In this document: piece after piece, positions 1-8,044 of the stretch
Position numbering within the stretch: the stretch's first letter is position 1
Layout: every line of letters begins with the position of its first letter
NCBI GenBank assembly: GCA_016715245.1
Contig: JADKAS010000002.1
Coordinates: 364,579 to 428,578, forward strand
Reading direction: 5' to 3'
DNA from: Saprospiraceae bacterium
GTDB taxonomy: Bacteria > Bacteroidota > Bacteroidia > Chitinophagales > Saprospiraceae
Length of the DNA stretch: 64,000 bases
Notes under the pieces: generated by a model
Told to the model about the DNA's origin: nothing
Database searches by the model: none
What the model saw: only the letters and a program-made list of their open reading frames with translations
Translations under genes and position numbers: made by a program

Positions 1-1
1 A

Positions 2-244
2 ACATATTTGGAACTTCAGGGTTTGGCATCAGAGGCCATCGAAGGACAGTTAAAAGACATTTTGGCTGATCTCCATAGAATGAAGTATGATCATGCTTCC
101 AAAGGTTTGGAAAATCCAACTGAGATCAAAGCATTAAAAAAGAAGATCGCTCAGTTCAGAACTGAAATAAGAAGCAGGGAGATTAAAGAAATGACACCTG
201 AACAATTAAAAAAGAGATCAAGAATTCGTTTAAGAAGGAAATAA
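2..244 (+). CDS. rpmC: 50S ribosomal protein L29, 5' end cut by window edge
   Basis: L29 sits at the polypeptide exit tunnel of the large subunit. The frame is open from the first bases of the window and ends at a TAA at 242-244. The helical-hairpin signature is visible (DLHRMKYDHASKGLENP, then a basic IAQFRTEIRSRE helix), followed by a short basic tail. A TTG at 8 could serve as a start only if nothing lies upstream. Since the frame stays open to the left and rplP normally precedes it, I treat the gene as partial. rpsQ follows after 12 bp in the conserved spc order. Confidence 0.85.
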   Translation, partial: TYLELQGLASEAIEGQLKDILADLHRMKYDHASKGLENPTEIKALKKKIAQFRTEIRSREIKEMTPEQLKKRSRIRLRRK

Positions 245-256
245 AATATCACGACG

Positions 257-514
257 ATGACAGAAAGTTTATTAAATAAAATCAGAATTGGCGTCGTAGC
301 CAGCGATAAAATGGATAAAAGTATATCTGTTTTAATTGAACGAAAATTGAAGCACCCGATTTACGGTAAATTCGTGAAACGTTCAAAAAAGTTTATCGTT
401 CACGACGAAAAAAATGAATGCAGAGTCGGAGATACTGTAAAAATAACTGAAACCAGACCTTTAAGCAAAAACAAAAGCTGGCGTTTGGTGGAAATTGTAG
501 AAAGAGCCAAATAA
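257..514 (+). CDS. rpsQ: 30S ribosomal protein S17
   Basis: S17 is a primary 16S rRNA-binding OB-fold protein of the small subunit. The 85-aa length matches the family. The N-terminal strand (RIGVVASDKMDKSISV), the central KHPIYGKFVKRSKKF segment and the GDTVKITETRPLSKNKSWRLVEI C-terminal block are typical. It starts at an ATG 12 bp after rpmC and is followed by rplN after 18 bp, the usual spc operon order. Confidence 0.97.
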   Translation: MTESLLNKIRIGVVASDKMDKSISVLIERKLKHPIYGKFVKRSKKFIVHDEKNECRVGDTVKITETRPLSKNKSWRLVEIVERAK

Positions 515-532
515 TCTTTTAAATCACGAGAA

Positions 533-898
533 ATGATACAACAAGAATCAAGATTAAAAGTAGCAGACAATTCAGGAGCCAAAGAAGTTCTAACTATCCG
601 TGTTTTAGGAGGTACCAAAAGAAGGTATGCCTCTGTTGGAGATAAAATTGTAGTGGCTGTAAAGTCAGCTACACCTACAGGTATAAAAAAAGGTACCGTT
701 TCCAAAGCTGTCATCGTCCGTACTTCAAAAGAAATCAGAAGAAAAGACGGGTCTTACATTAGGTTTGATGACAACGCTGTTGTATTGTTGAACGCAGCCG
801 ATGACCCACGAGGTTCACGTATATTCGGCCCTGTGGCAAGAGAATTGAGGGATAAAGATTATATGCGTATTGTATCACTTGCACCTGAAGTGCTTTAA
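533..898 (+). CDS. rplN: 50S ribosomal protein L14
   Basis: L14 contacts 23S rRNA at the subunit interface. The 121-aa product begins MIQQESRLKVADNSGAKEV, the highly conserved L14 N-terminus, and contains GGTKRRYASVGDKIV and the DDNAVVLLN/PRGSRIFGPVARELR blocks. Its stop codon TAA (896-898) shares its last A with an ATG at 898, so translation of L14 and L24 is probably coupled. Confidence 0.98.
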   Translation: MIQQESRLKVADNSGAKEVLTIRVLGGTKRRYASVGDKIVVAVKSATPTGIKKGTVSKAVIVRTSKEIRRKDGSYIRFDDNAVVLLNAADDPRGSRIFGPVARELRDKDYMRIVSLAPEVL

Positions 899-909
899 TG
901 AATGTAAAT

Positions 910-1242
910 ATGTCAGCGAAAAGATTTGCACCCAAATTACATATTAAAACCGGAGATAAAGTAAAAGTTATTGCCGGCTCTAACAGAGGTTCTGTAGGAG
1001 AAGTAAAGGTGGTATTTCCAAGTGAAAACCGCGCCATTGTTGATGGTCTTAATATGAAAACCAAACATTTTAAACCGGTAAATGACAATCCGGGAGGAAT
1101 TAATCAGATTGAAGGTCCTATTCACCTTTCCAACTTAATGCTGGTAGAACCCAAAACGGGTCAGCCTACCAAAACAGGAAGAAAGGAAGTAAACGGAAAG
1201 TCAGCTCGTTTTTCAAAAAAATCAGGAGAAATTATTAAGTAA
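910..1242 (+). CDS. rplX: 50S ribosomal protein L24
   Basis: L24 is an early assembly protein binding the 5' region of 23S rRNA through a KOW motif, seen here as IKTGDKVKVIAGSNRGSVGEV, followed by NMKTKHFKP. An upstream in-frame ATG at 898 overlaps the rplN stop. I prefer the ATG at 910 because MSAKRFAPKLHIKTGD matches how Bacteroidota L24 proteins begin, and the earlier start would add four unconserved residues. The C-terminal tail is lysine- and serine-rich. The stop overlaps the rplE start (TAATG, shared A at 1242). Confidence 0.93.
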   Translation: MSAKRFAPKLHIKTGDKVKVIAGSNRGSVGEVKVVFPSENRAIVDGLNMKTKHFKPVNDNPGGINQIEGPIHLSNLMLVEPKTGQPTKTGRKEVNGKSARFSKKSGEIIK

Positions 1243-1799
1243 TGAGTTACACACCAAGACTTAAAGAGAAGTATAGAAAGGAAGTGGTTCCTGCCTTGAT
1301 GGAGCAGTTTAGTTATAGCAGCCCTATGCAAATTCCAAGGTTGTTGAAAATAAATATCAATCAGGGTGTCGGATCTGCAACACAAGACAAAAAATTGGTC
1401 GATAATGCCGTTAATGAAATGACCACAATATCAGGTCAGAAAGCGGTTGCTACCATTGCTTCAAAATCTATTTCAAATTTTAAACTCAGGGAATTCATGC
1501 CCATCGGTGCAAGAGTAACCCTTAGAGATAGAAAAATGTACGAATTTTTGGACAGGTTTATCAGTGTTGCGCTTCCAAGGGTAAGAGACTTCAAAGGTAT
1601 AAATGATAAAAGTTTTGACGGAAGAGGTAATTATTCTATCGGCATCAAAGAACAAATCATTTTTCCTGAAATCGATATAGACAAAGTCAATAGAATTACG
1701 GGAATGGATATTACTTTTGTAACTTCAGCCAAAACCGATGCTGAAGCTTACGCACTGCTTAAAGCAATGGGATTACCTTTCAAAAATCAAAAAAATTAA
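1242..1799 (+). CDS. rplE: 50S ribosomal protein L5
   Basis: L5 binds 5S rRNA in the central protuberance. The 185-aa length is standard. Conserved L5 segments are visible: KININQGVGSATQDKKLVDN, GQKAVATIASKSISNFKLRE, GARVTLRDRKMYEFLDR, and the C-terminal GIKEQIIFPEIDIDK and MDITFVTSAKTDAEA. The start codon overlaps the rplX stop by one base. rpsN follows after 4 bp. Confidence 0.98.
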   Translation: MSYTPRLKEKYRKEVVPALMEQFSYSSPMQIPRLLKININQGVGSATQDKKLVDNAVNEMTTISGQKAVATIASKSISNFKLREFMPIGARVTLRDRKMYEFLDRFISVALPRVRDFKGINDKSFDGRGNYSIGIKEQIIFPEIDIDKVNRITGMDITFVTSAKTDAEAYALLKAMGLPFKNQKN

Positions 1800-1803
1800 T
1801 CTA

Positions 1804-2073
1804 ATGGCAAAAAAATCCATAATAGCAAGAGAATTGAAAAGGCAAAGATTGGTGGAAAAATACGCCGAGATCAGAGCTAAATTGAAAGCAGAAGGAGATT
1901 ATGAGGCATTGGATAAATTGCCAAAAAATTCTTCTAAAGTCAGACTTCACAACAGATGTCAGCTTACCGGAAGACCTAAAGGGTATATGAGAAGGTTTGG
2001 AATCAACAGGGTAACTTTCAGGCTCATGGCCAATGATGGAAAAATTCCCGGAATAACTAAAGCCAGTTGGTAA
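1804..2073 (+). CDS. rpsN: 30S ribosomal protein S14 (long, zinc-free form)
   Basis: S14 binds the 16S rRNA 3' domain. I start at the ATG at 1804 (MAKKSIIARELKRQR), which gives the normal 89-aa long form. A longer frame starting inside rplE is an artefact. HNRCQLTGRPKGYMRRFGINR is the S14 signature. The paired CxxC motifs of the zinc-binding form are absent, so this is the zinc-independent type. It begins 4 bp after rplE. Confidence 0.96.
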   Translation: MAKKSIIARELKRQRLVEKYAEIRAKLKAEGDYEALDKLPKNSSKVRLHNRCQLTGRPKGYMRRFGINRVTFRLMANDGKIPGITKASW

Positions 2074-2093
2074 AATAAGAAAAGATATAAATA

Positions 2094-2495
2094 ATGATAG
2101 TAACAGATCCTATTGCAGATTATTTGACGCGAATCAGAAACGCGCAAAAAGCAGGTCACAAAATTGTGGACATTCCATCCTCAAATCTGAAGAAAGGAAT
2201 TACTGAAATTTTGTACGATCAGGGATATATTCTCAAATATAAGTTTGATGATGAGGCCGGAAAACAAGGAATTATCAGTATAGCATTGAAATATGATTCC
2301 ACTAAAAAGCCGGTGATCAGAGAATTGGGAAGAATCAGCCGTCCTGGTTTGAGACAATATGCTTCTGCGGAAGAACTTCCAAAAATCATCAATGGTTTAG
2401 GTATAGCCATTATTTCTACATCAAAGGGATTGATGACCGATAAAAAGGCACGTCAAAACCACATTGGTGGGGAAGTCCTTTGTTACGTGTATTAA
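2094..2495 (+). CDS. rpsH: 30S ribosomal protein S8
   Basis: S8 is a primary 16S rRNA-binding protein and, in some bacteria, the translational repressor of the spc operon. The 133-aa product begins MIVTDPIADYLTRIRNAQKA, the family hallmark, and ends with the conserved GLAIISTSKGLMTDKKAR and GGEVLCYVY blocks. The gene lies 20 bp after rpsN and 20 bp before rplF. I saw no obvious S8-binding operator structure, although such elements are hard to see by eye. Confidence 0.98.
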   Translation: MIVTDPIADYLTRIRNAQKAGHKIVDIPSSNLKKGITEILYDQGYILKYKFDDEAGKQGIISIALKYDSTKKPVIRELGRISRPGLRQYASAEELPKIINGLGIAIISTSKGLMTDKKARQNHIGGEVLCYVY

Positions 2496-2515
2496 ATTTT
2501 TAAACTTTTACGACA

Positions 2516-3076
2516 ATGTCACGAATAGGTAAAGCAATTGTTAGTGTTCCCGATGGTGTTTCCATCGATATTACAAAAGGTAATTTTGTTACTGTAAAAG
2601 GTAAAAATGGTACCCTGACGGAAAATGTAGACCCTGACTTGACCCTTAAGGTTGAAGATGGTGTACTAAGTGTGGAGAGACCCACCGAACAAAAAAGACA
2701 TAAAGCAGCGCATGGCCTTTACAGGTCTTTGTTGAATAATATGGTTGTTGGTGTTTCAACTGGTTTCAGAAAACAATTGGAATTGATAGGTGTAGGTTAC
2801 AGGGTTTCCAATACAGGTAATTTACTTGAATTGACTTTGGGTTATTCTCACCCTATCATTTTTGAAATTCCTGATGACCTGTCCCTTACCACTAAAATGG
2901 AAAAAGGTGAGCCTCCTACCATCATCCTCGAAGGTGCTGACAAACAGCTACTTGGACAGGTTTGTGCAAAGATCAGAAAATATAGAAAACCTGAACCATA
3001 CAAAGGAAAAGGTATTAAGTTCTCCGGAGAAATTATTCGCAGAAAAGCAGGTAAAACTTCAGGTAAGAAAAAATAA
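2516..3076 (+). CDS. rplF: 50S ribosomal protein L6
   Basis: L6 lies near the factor-binding centre of the 50S subunit. The 186-aa protein has the two tandem L6 domains: MSRIGKAIVSVPDGVSI at the start, GFRKQLELIGVGYRVS in the middle, and a GKGIKFSGEIIRRKAGKTSGKKK tail (split here as GKGIKFSGE and IIRRKAGKTSGKKK), which is the conserved 23S-binding end. It is in normal spc order, between rpsH and rplR. Confidence 0.98.
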   Translation: MSRIGKAIVSVPDGVSIDITKGNFVTVKGKNGTLTENVDPDLTLKVEDGVLSVERPTEQKRHKAAHGLYRSLLNNMVVGVSTGFRKQLELIGVGYRVSNTGNLLELTLGYSHPIIFEIPDDLSLTTKMEKGEPPTIILEGADKQLLGQVCAKIRKYRKPEPYKGKGIKFSGEIIRRKAGKTSGKKK

Positions 3077-3098
3077 TAATTAAAATATTCTTAGTCAG

Positions 3099-3443
3099 AT
3101 GAATAGTAAAGCTTATAATCGAAACAGGATCCATCTAAGAATTCGAAAGAGAATCTCAGGGACTTCTACAAAACCAAGATTATCCGTATTCAGGAGCAAT
3201 AAAAGTATTTATTGTCAGTTGATCGACGATATAAATGGTGTAACGTTGGCCAGTGCTTCGACAAAAGAGTTTCCTTTGGAAGGAAATAAGGTAGAACAGT
3301 CCGCTTTAATCGGCAAACAAATTGCAGAAAAAGCAAAAAATTTAAAAATTACCACTGTTGTATTTGACAGAAGCGGTTACCTTTACCACGGTAGAGTAAA
3401 AGCTTTGGCTGACGGTGCAAGGGAAGGTGGATTACAATTTTAA
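3099..3443 (+). CDS. rplR: 50S ribosomal protein L18
   Basis: L18 binds 5S rRNA together with L5. The 114-aa product shows a basic N-terminus (NRNRIHLRIRKRISGTS), the conserved PRLSVFRSNKSIYCQLIDD block, and the C-terminal FDRSGYLYHGRVKALADGAR signature. The intergenic gaps are 22 bp upstream and 11 bp downstream, consistent with continuous operon transcription. Confidence 0.98.
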   Translation: MNSKAYNRNRIHLRIRKRISGTSTKPRLSVFRSNKSIYCQLIDDINGVTLASASTKEFPLEGNKVEQSALIGKQIAEKAKNLKITTVVFDRSGYLYHGRVKALADGAREGGLQF

Positions 3444-3454
3444 AAAGGTATAAT

Positions 3455-3967
3455 ATGTCAACACAAAATAATTTGAAACCTTCCGAAACGGAATTAAAAG
3501 AAAAGTTAGTTAACCTTGCAAGGGTAGCTAAAGTTACTAAAGGGGGTAGAACCTTCAGCTTTTCAGCACTAGTTGTTGTTGGTGATGGTCATGGTACCAT
3601 TGGACATGGTCTGGGAAAAGCCAGAGACGTATCTGAGTCTATTCAAAAAGCCGTGGATGATGCCAAAAAAAACCTTGTGAAAGTTGTGTTGCATAAAACC
3701 AGCGTGCCTCATGAACAAAAAGGCAAATACGGCGCAGGAAAAGTTTTAATCAAACCAGCTGCAGACGGTACAGGGGTTATTGCCGGTGGTGCTATGAGAG
3801 CTGTACTTGAAATGGCAGGTGTGCATAACTGTCTTGCCAAATCCCAGGGATCTTCAAATCCTCATAATGTGGTTAAGGCTACGATTGACGCTCTTACCAA
3901 AATGAGAAGCGCTCCTCAAGTGGCTAAGGACAGAGGTATAGAAATAGCAAAAGTATACGAAGGATAA
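3455..3967 (+). CDS. rpsE: 30S ribosomal protein S5
   Basis: S5 contributes to decoding fidelity and mRNA helicase activity of the 30S subunit. The 170-aa protein carries the S5 dsRBD-like domain (KLVNLARVAKVTKGGRTF, FSALVVVGDGHGTIGHGLGK) and the C-terminal domain (GTGVIAGGAMRAVLEMAGV, KSQGSSNPHNVVKATIDAL). It starts 11 bp after rplR, and rpmD follows after 24 bp. Confidence 0.98.
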   Translation: MSTQNNLKPSETELKEKLVNLARVAKVTKGGRTFSFSALVVVGDGHGTIGHGLGKARDVSESIQKAVDDAKKNLVKVVLHKTSVPHEQKGKYGAGKVLIKPAADGTGVIAGGAMRAVLEMAGVHNCLAKSQGSSNPHNVVKATIDALTKMRSAPQVAKDRGIEIAKVYEG

Positions 3968-3991
3968 TTTTAATATATAAAAGCGTCAGAA

Positions 3992-4171
3992 ATGAAAAAT
4001 ATAAAGATTACTCAGGTCAGAAGTATTATCGATCATAGTCAGAGACAAAAGGATACGATCAAAGCTTTGGGTCTCAGACGTATAAATGCTTCAGTTGTGA
4101 AGCAGCAAACTCCTCAGATTTTAGGAATGATTGCCAAAGTTAAACATTTGGTAACCATTGAGGAGTGTTAA
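3992..4171 (+). CDS. rpmD: 50S ribosomal protein L30
   Basis: This is a short gene of 59 codons plus TAA, read directly from the sequence. The product begins MKNIKITQVRSIIDHSQRQ, continues KALGLRRINASVV and ends PQILGMIAKVKHLVTIEEC. The TQVRSxI...Q+DTIKALGLR+I pattern is the bacterial L30 signature. The position between rpsE and rplO is the conserved one. L30 is absent from some lineages, so its presence is worth recording. Confidence 0.95.
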   Translation: MKNIKITQVRSIIDHSQRQKDTIKALGLRRINASVVKQQTPQILGMIAKVKHLVTIEEC

Positions 4172-4201
4172 TCAAGTTGATCACTGTCAAAATTAATAAA
4201 A

Positions 4202-4651
4202 ATGAACTTACATAGTTTAACACCGGCAGCAGGTTCCGTAAAGTCAAAAAAAGGACGGATAGGTAGAGGAGAGGGTAGCGGTTCAGCAGGTACGGCCGGA
4301 AAAGGTCATAAAGGAGCCAAAGCGAGAACCGGTTACAAATCCAAAAGGGCTTTTGAAGGTGGACAAATGCCACTTCAGATGAGATTGCCTAAAAGAGGTT
4401 TCAAAAATATCAACAGGGTTGAATACGTTCCAATAAACGTAGCCAGACTTCAGGAAATATTTGATAATTATGGCATTAAGGAGATTACATTAGCCTCTTT
4501 ATACACTGCAGGTATCATTAAAAAAGATGACAAGGTAAAAATTCTGGGTAATGGTGAAATTTCAACTGCTTTGACAGTGAATGTAAGTGTATTTTCTGCA
4601 TCAGCTAAATCGAAAATCGAAGCTGCCGGGGGTTCAATAAGTTCAAATTAA
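4202..4651 (+). CDS. rplO: 50S ribosomal protein L15
   Basis: L15 is a late-assembly 50S protein that reaches deep into 23S rRNA with a glycine-rich basic N-terminal arm. That arm is clear: LHSLTPAAGSVKSKKGRIGR, GEGSGSAGTAGKGHKGAKAR, followed by FEGGQMPLQMRLPKRGFKN. The length (149 aa) is normal. secY begins only 5 bp after the stop, so export-channel synthesis is coupled to ribosome synthesis here as in other bacteria. Confidence 0.98.
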   Translation: MNLHSLTPAAGSVKSKKGRIGRGEGSGSAGTAGKGHKGAKARTGYKSKRAFEGGQMPLQMRLPKRGFKNINRVEYVPINVARLQEIFDNYGIKEITLASLYTAGIIKKDDKVKILGNGEISTALTVNVSVFSASAKSKIEAAGGSISSN

Positions 4652-4656
4652 ACAAA

Positions 4657-6024
4657 ATGAAGAATTTTTTCGAAACTTTAAAAAATATCTGGAGCATAAA
4701 GGAGTTGAGAGACAAAATTCTCTTTACACTTGTTGCCATGGCTATATTTCGATTTGGATCTTATGTTGTATTGCCGGGGGTTAATTACATAGCATTGGAA
4801 TCAGCGGCTGACAGTCGAGGTGCCAATGACTTATTAAAATTAATCAACACCTTCACAGGAGGTGCCTTCAATCAGGGTTCCATTTTTGCGTTGGGTATCA
4901 TGCCTTATATCACAGCCTCCATTATTGTACAGTTATTGGGGTTTGCCGTACCTTATTTCCAGAAATTACAGCAGAAAGAAGGTGAATCGGGAAGAAAAAG
5001 ATTAAATCAGATTACTCGTTTTTTGACTTTATTTATAACCCTTGTACAGGGTGGAGGTTACCTTGCCTATCTTAAATCTACACCTGGAGCGGTTGATACA
5101 ACTGTGCCTGAAGGTGTTTTTTGGTTTAGTAATATGATCATTTTATCTACAGGAACCATTTTTGCTATGTGGCTTGGAGAAAAAATTACGGATAAAGGTA
5201 TTGGGAATGGTATTTCTTTACTTATTATGGTAGGTATCATAGCGGGTCTGCCTGCAGCTTTCTTTTCCGAAGTATTAAAACAATTCAACAGCAATATTAT
5301 ATTATTGATTCTTGAACTTGCTTTCTTTTTGCTGGTTGTATTGGCCACAATATTAGTAGTTCAGGCGGTCAGAAAAATTCCAATTCAGGCTGCAAAAAAG
5401 ATGGTCGGACGTTCCACCGGTTCTGTGCCAAGTGCAGGTGCCAGAGATTTTATCAATCTTAAATTGAGTGCTGCAGGCGTTATGCCGATCATTTTTGCTC
5501 AGGCCATAATGTTCCTACCATTGACTGCAGCTCAGTGGGCAATGTCAAATTCCAACCAGCAGAGTGATTTACTTATCAGTCTGAACGACTGGAAGTCTCT
5601 TCCTTACAATCTTTTATTCTTTATATTGATCGTAATATTTACCTACGTCTACACGGCATTGATCGTAAATCCTCAGCAATATGCAGAATATCTGAAAAGA
5701 TCAAATGCTTTTATTCCGGGAGTAAAACCAGGACAGGATACACAGGATTATATTGATACGTTGACAACCCGTATCACTTTACCCGGAGCTATTTTTATCG
5801 GAGTTATTGCTATCTTACCTGCTTTTGTTGCATTGGCAGGGGTCAATGATGCTTTTGCGATATTTTTTGGAGGAACTTCTTTGTTGATTCTTGTTGGTGT
5901 CGTTTTGGATACCTTACAACAGGTAGAAAGTTATTTATTAATGAGAAAATACGATGGTTTGGTTAAATCCGGAAGAGTTACCGGTCGTGGAAACCAGGGC
6001 ATCACCATTGGTTCAGGAATCTAG
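4657..6024 (+). CDS. secY: Preprotein translocase subunit SecY
   Basis: SecY is the channel-forming subunit of the Sec translocon in the inner membrane. The 455-aa protein has ten hydrophobic segments and characteristic motifs: an N-terminal FRFGSYVVLPGVN, FALGIMPYITASIIVQLL in TM2, IGNGISLLIMVGI, and a basic cytoplasmic loop (RKIPIQAAKKMVGRSTG). The C-terminal YDGLVKSGRVTGRGN ending is typical of Bacteroidota SecY. It ends in TAG, and map follows after 18 bp. Confidence 0.98.
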   Translation: MKNFFETLKNIWSIKELRDKILFTLVAMAIFRFGSYVVLPGVNYIALESAADSRGANDLLKLINTFTGGAFNQGSIFALGIMPYITASIIVQLLGFAVPYFQKLQQKEGESGRKRLNQITRFLTLFITLVQGGGYLAYLKSTPGAVDTTVPEGVFWFSNMIILSTGTIFAMWLGEKITDKGIGNGISLLIMVGIIAGLPAAFFSEVLKQFNSNIILLILELAFFLLVVLATILVVQAVRKIPIQAAKKMVGRSTGSVPSAGARDFINLKLSAAGVMPIIFAQAIMFLPLTAAQWAMSNSNQQSDLLISLNDWKSLPYNLLFFILIVIFTYVYTALIVNPQQYAEYLKRSNAFIPGVKPGQDTQDYIDTLTTRITLPGAIFIGVIAILPAFVALAGVNDAFAIFFGGTSLLILVGVVLDTLQQVESYLLMRKYDGLVKSGRVTGRGNQGITIGSGI

Positions 6025-6042
6025 AAGTTAGACATCCCGCCA

Positions 6043-6840
6043 ATGATTTTTTTCAAGACAGATGAAGAAATAGAGTTATTACGGCAAAGCAATATTTTAG
6101 TCAGTAAAACTCTTGGTTATATATCGGGCTTACTAAAAGTAGGAGTTACCGGAAAAAAAATTGATAGTGCAGCTGAAGAGTTTATCAGAGATCATGGAGG
6201 TATTCCTGGATTTAAAGGATATAAAGGGTTTCCTGCTACTTTGTGTTTGTCCAAAAATGCGGAAGTAGTTCATGGAATTCCTGATGAATACGCCTTTACA
6301 GAATCCGATATTATTTCTGTCGACTGTGGCGTTTTATTAAACGGTTTTTATGGAGATTCCGCATATACATTTGCCTTTAAAAATGTAGGAAGTGACGTTT
6401 TGGATCTTATGAAAGTAACCAAAAAAGCGCTTTATCTGGGCATTGAAAAATGTGTTCCTGGCAACAGGATTGGAGATATTAGTTTTGCCATACAACAATT
6501 TTGTGAAAAGGAACATTCATACGGGATAGTCAGAGAGTTGGTTGGACATGGCGTAGGACGCAATCTTCATGAAGAACCGGATGTACCCAATTTTGGATCC
6601 AAAGGCAAAGGCCCTTTATTAAAACCCGGAATGGTGATAGCCATCGAACCTATGGTCAATCTGGGCGATAAAAAAGTGAGACAATTGAATGACGGTTGGA
6701 CTATTATAACCAGAGACGGGCGGCCTTCTGTTCATTTCGAACATAGTGTTGCAATTCGTCCAAATGGGTATGATATTTTGTCTGATCATTCATATATAGA
6801 AAATTCGATTAAAAATAATATTGAAATACACGATATTTAA
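6043..6840 (+). CDS. map: Type I methionine aminopeptidase
   Basis: This enzyme removes the initiator methionine from nascent proteins in the cytoplasm using two divalent metal ions. The 265-aa, pita-bread-fold protein carries the expected metal ligands: the DCG motif (ISVDCGVLLNGFYGDSAYTF, giving two Asp), the GHGVGRNLHEEP His, and Glu residues in GMVIAIEPMV and HFEHSVAI. The N-terminus reads DEEIELLRQSNILVSKTL. It lies between secY and infA, its usual place when adk is missing from the cluster. Confidence 0.97.
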   Translation: MIFFKTDEEIELLRQSNILVSKTLGYISGLLKVGVTGKKIDSAAEEFIRDHGGIPGFKGYKGFPATLCLSKNAEVVHGIPDEYAFTESDIISVDCGVLLNGFYGDSAYTFAFKNVGSDVLDLMKVTKKALYLGIEKCVPGNRIGDISFAIQQFCEKEHSYGIVRELVGHGVGRNLHEEPDVPNFGSKGKGPLLKPGMVIAIEPMVNLGDKKVRQLNDGWTIITRDGRPSVHFEHSVAIRPNGYDILSDHSYIENSIKNNIEIHDI

Positions 6841-6875
6841 AAAAAAATTCGGATATTTGCGCTCCAATTCAAAAA

Positions 6876-7094
6876 ATGGCAAAACAAGACTTAATAAAAT
6901 TAGACGGAATCATTGAAGAAGCATTGTCAAATGCTATGTTTCGGGTAAGACTTGAAAGTGGTCATTTGATAACAGCAACGATTTCCGGTAAAATGAGAAT
7001 GCATTATATAAGGATATTACCCGGCGATAAAGTGGCCGTTGAAATGTCCCCGTATGATTTGTCAAGAGGACGTATAAATTATAGATACAAATAA
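6876..7094 (+). CDS. infA: Translation initiation factor IF-1
   Basis: IF-1 binds the 30S A site during initiation. The 72-aa OB-fold protein begins MAKQDLIKLDGIIEEALSNA and contains FRVRLESGHLITATISGKMR, MHYIRILPGDKVAVEMSPYD and the RGRINYRYK end, all diagnostic. A GATATTTG sequence about 20 bp upstream of the start resembles a degenerate Bacteroidota -7 element, so a secondary internal promoter before infA is possible but unproven. Confidence 0.98.
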   Translation: MAKQDLIKLDGIIEEALSNAMFRVRLESGHLITATISGKMRMHYIRILPGDKVAVEMSPYDLSRGRINYRYK

Positions 7095-7112
7095 TATTTT
7101 AAACTTTTCTAC

Positions 7113-7229
7113 ATGAAAGTTACAGCATCCATTAAAAAAAGATCTGCAGATTGTAAGATCGTGAAAAGAAAAGGGAAACTTTATATTATAAATAAAAAGA
7201 ATCCTAAGTTTAAACAAAGACAAGGTTAA
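7113..7229 (+). CDS. rpmJ: 50S ribosomal protein L36
   Basis: This small gene encodes exactly 38 aa, the canonical L36 length. The product begins MKVTASIKKRSADCKIVKRK and ends GKLYIINKKNPKFKQRQG. The zinc-ribbon ligands of classical L36 are largely lost: only the Cys of SADCK remains, and the second CxxxC and His are replaced. This suggests the zinc-independent variant common in Bacteroidota. The gene lies 18 bp after infA and 11 bp before rpsM. Confidence 0.95.
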   Translation: MKVTASIKKRSADCKIVKRKGKLYIINKKNPKFKQRQG

Positions 7230-7240
7230 TAATAAATAAT

Positions 7241-7624
7241 ATGGCACGTATTGCTGGAGTAGATTTACCAAGAAATAAAAGAGGCGTAATCGGTCTTACC
7301 TATATTTACGGCATAGGAAGAACTTTGTCTCATCAGATTCTTAATGCCGCTGGTGTTTCAGAGCATACCAAGGTTCAGGACTGGACAGATGAAAATATCA
7401 AATTCATTTCCAAATATGTTCAGGACGAATTTAAGGTGGAAGGCGAATTGAGAAGTGAAGTTCAATTGAGCATCAAACGTCTGATGGATATTGCTTGTTA
7501 CCGTGGCTTGAGACACCGTAAGGGGTTACCGGTAAGAGGTCAGAGTACAAAAACGAATGCACGGACAAGAAAAGGTAAAAAGAAAACAGTTGCTAACAAG
7601 AAAAAGCAACTAAATAATATATAA
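7241..7624 (+). CDS. rpsM: 30S ribosomal protein S13
   Basis: S13 lies in the head of the 30S subunit and forms intersubunit bridges. The 127-aa protein begins MARIAGVDLPRNKRGVIGL and continues TYIYGIGRTLSHQIL. The helix-two-turn-helix region is followed by RGLRHRKGLPVRGQSTKTNA and a very basic tail that inserts near the P-site tRNA. Position and spacing (12 bp to rpsK) are as expected for the alpha operon. Confidence 0.98.
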   Translation: MARIAGVDLPRNKRGVIGLTYIYGIGRTLSHQILNAAGVSEHTKVQDWTDENIKFISKYVQDEFKVEGELRSEVQLSIKRLMDIACYRGLRHRKGLPVRGQSTKTNARTRKGKKKTVANKKKQLNNI

Positions 7625-7636
7625 TATTACGATAGT

Positions 7637-8023
7637 ATGGCAAAAGGTAAAAAAATCAAAAAACGTAATGTAAAAGTCGAATCTGAAGGATTGGCTTTTA
7701 TTCATGCGTCATTTAATAATATCATCATTTCCCTTTGTAACAAAGCAGGTCAGGTGATTTCCTGGGGTTCAGCAGGAAAATCAGGTTTCAGAGGTTCTAA
7801 AAAGAATACTCCTTATGCAGCCCAGATGGCAGCCAATGGAGCTGCTCAGACTGCTTATGAAGCAGGCTTAAGAAATGTTGAGGTGTTTGTCAAAGGACCT
7901 GGAGCAGGTCGTGAATCAGCTATCCGTGCTATTGATACATCCGGTATAAGGGTGGTAAAGATAAAGGACATGACGCCGGTTCCGCATAACGGTTGCAGAC
8001 CTCCAAAGAAAAGAAGAGTTTAA
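7637..8023 (+). CDS. rpsK: 30S ribosomal protein S11
   Basis: S11 forms part of the platform that cradles mRNA in the E site. The 128-aa product has a lysine-rich N-terminus, then AFIHASFNNIIISLCNKAGQ, SWGSAGKSGFRGSKKNTPYA, and the conserved GPGAGRESAIRAIDTSGI and TPVPHNGCRPPKKRRV end. It lies between rpsM and rpsD. Confidence 0.98.
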   Translation: MAKGKKIKKRNVKVESEGLAFIHASFNNIIISLCNKAGQVISWGSAGKSGFRGSKKNTPYAAQMAANGAAQTAYEAGLRNVEVFVKGPGAGRESAIRAIDTSGIRVVKIKDMTPVPHNGCRPPKKRRV

Positions 8024-8044
8024 ACTTAATAAATCCATACATAC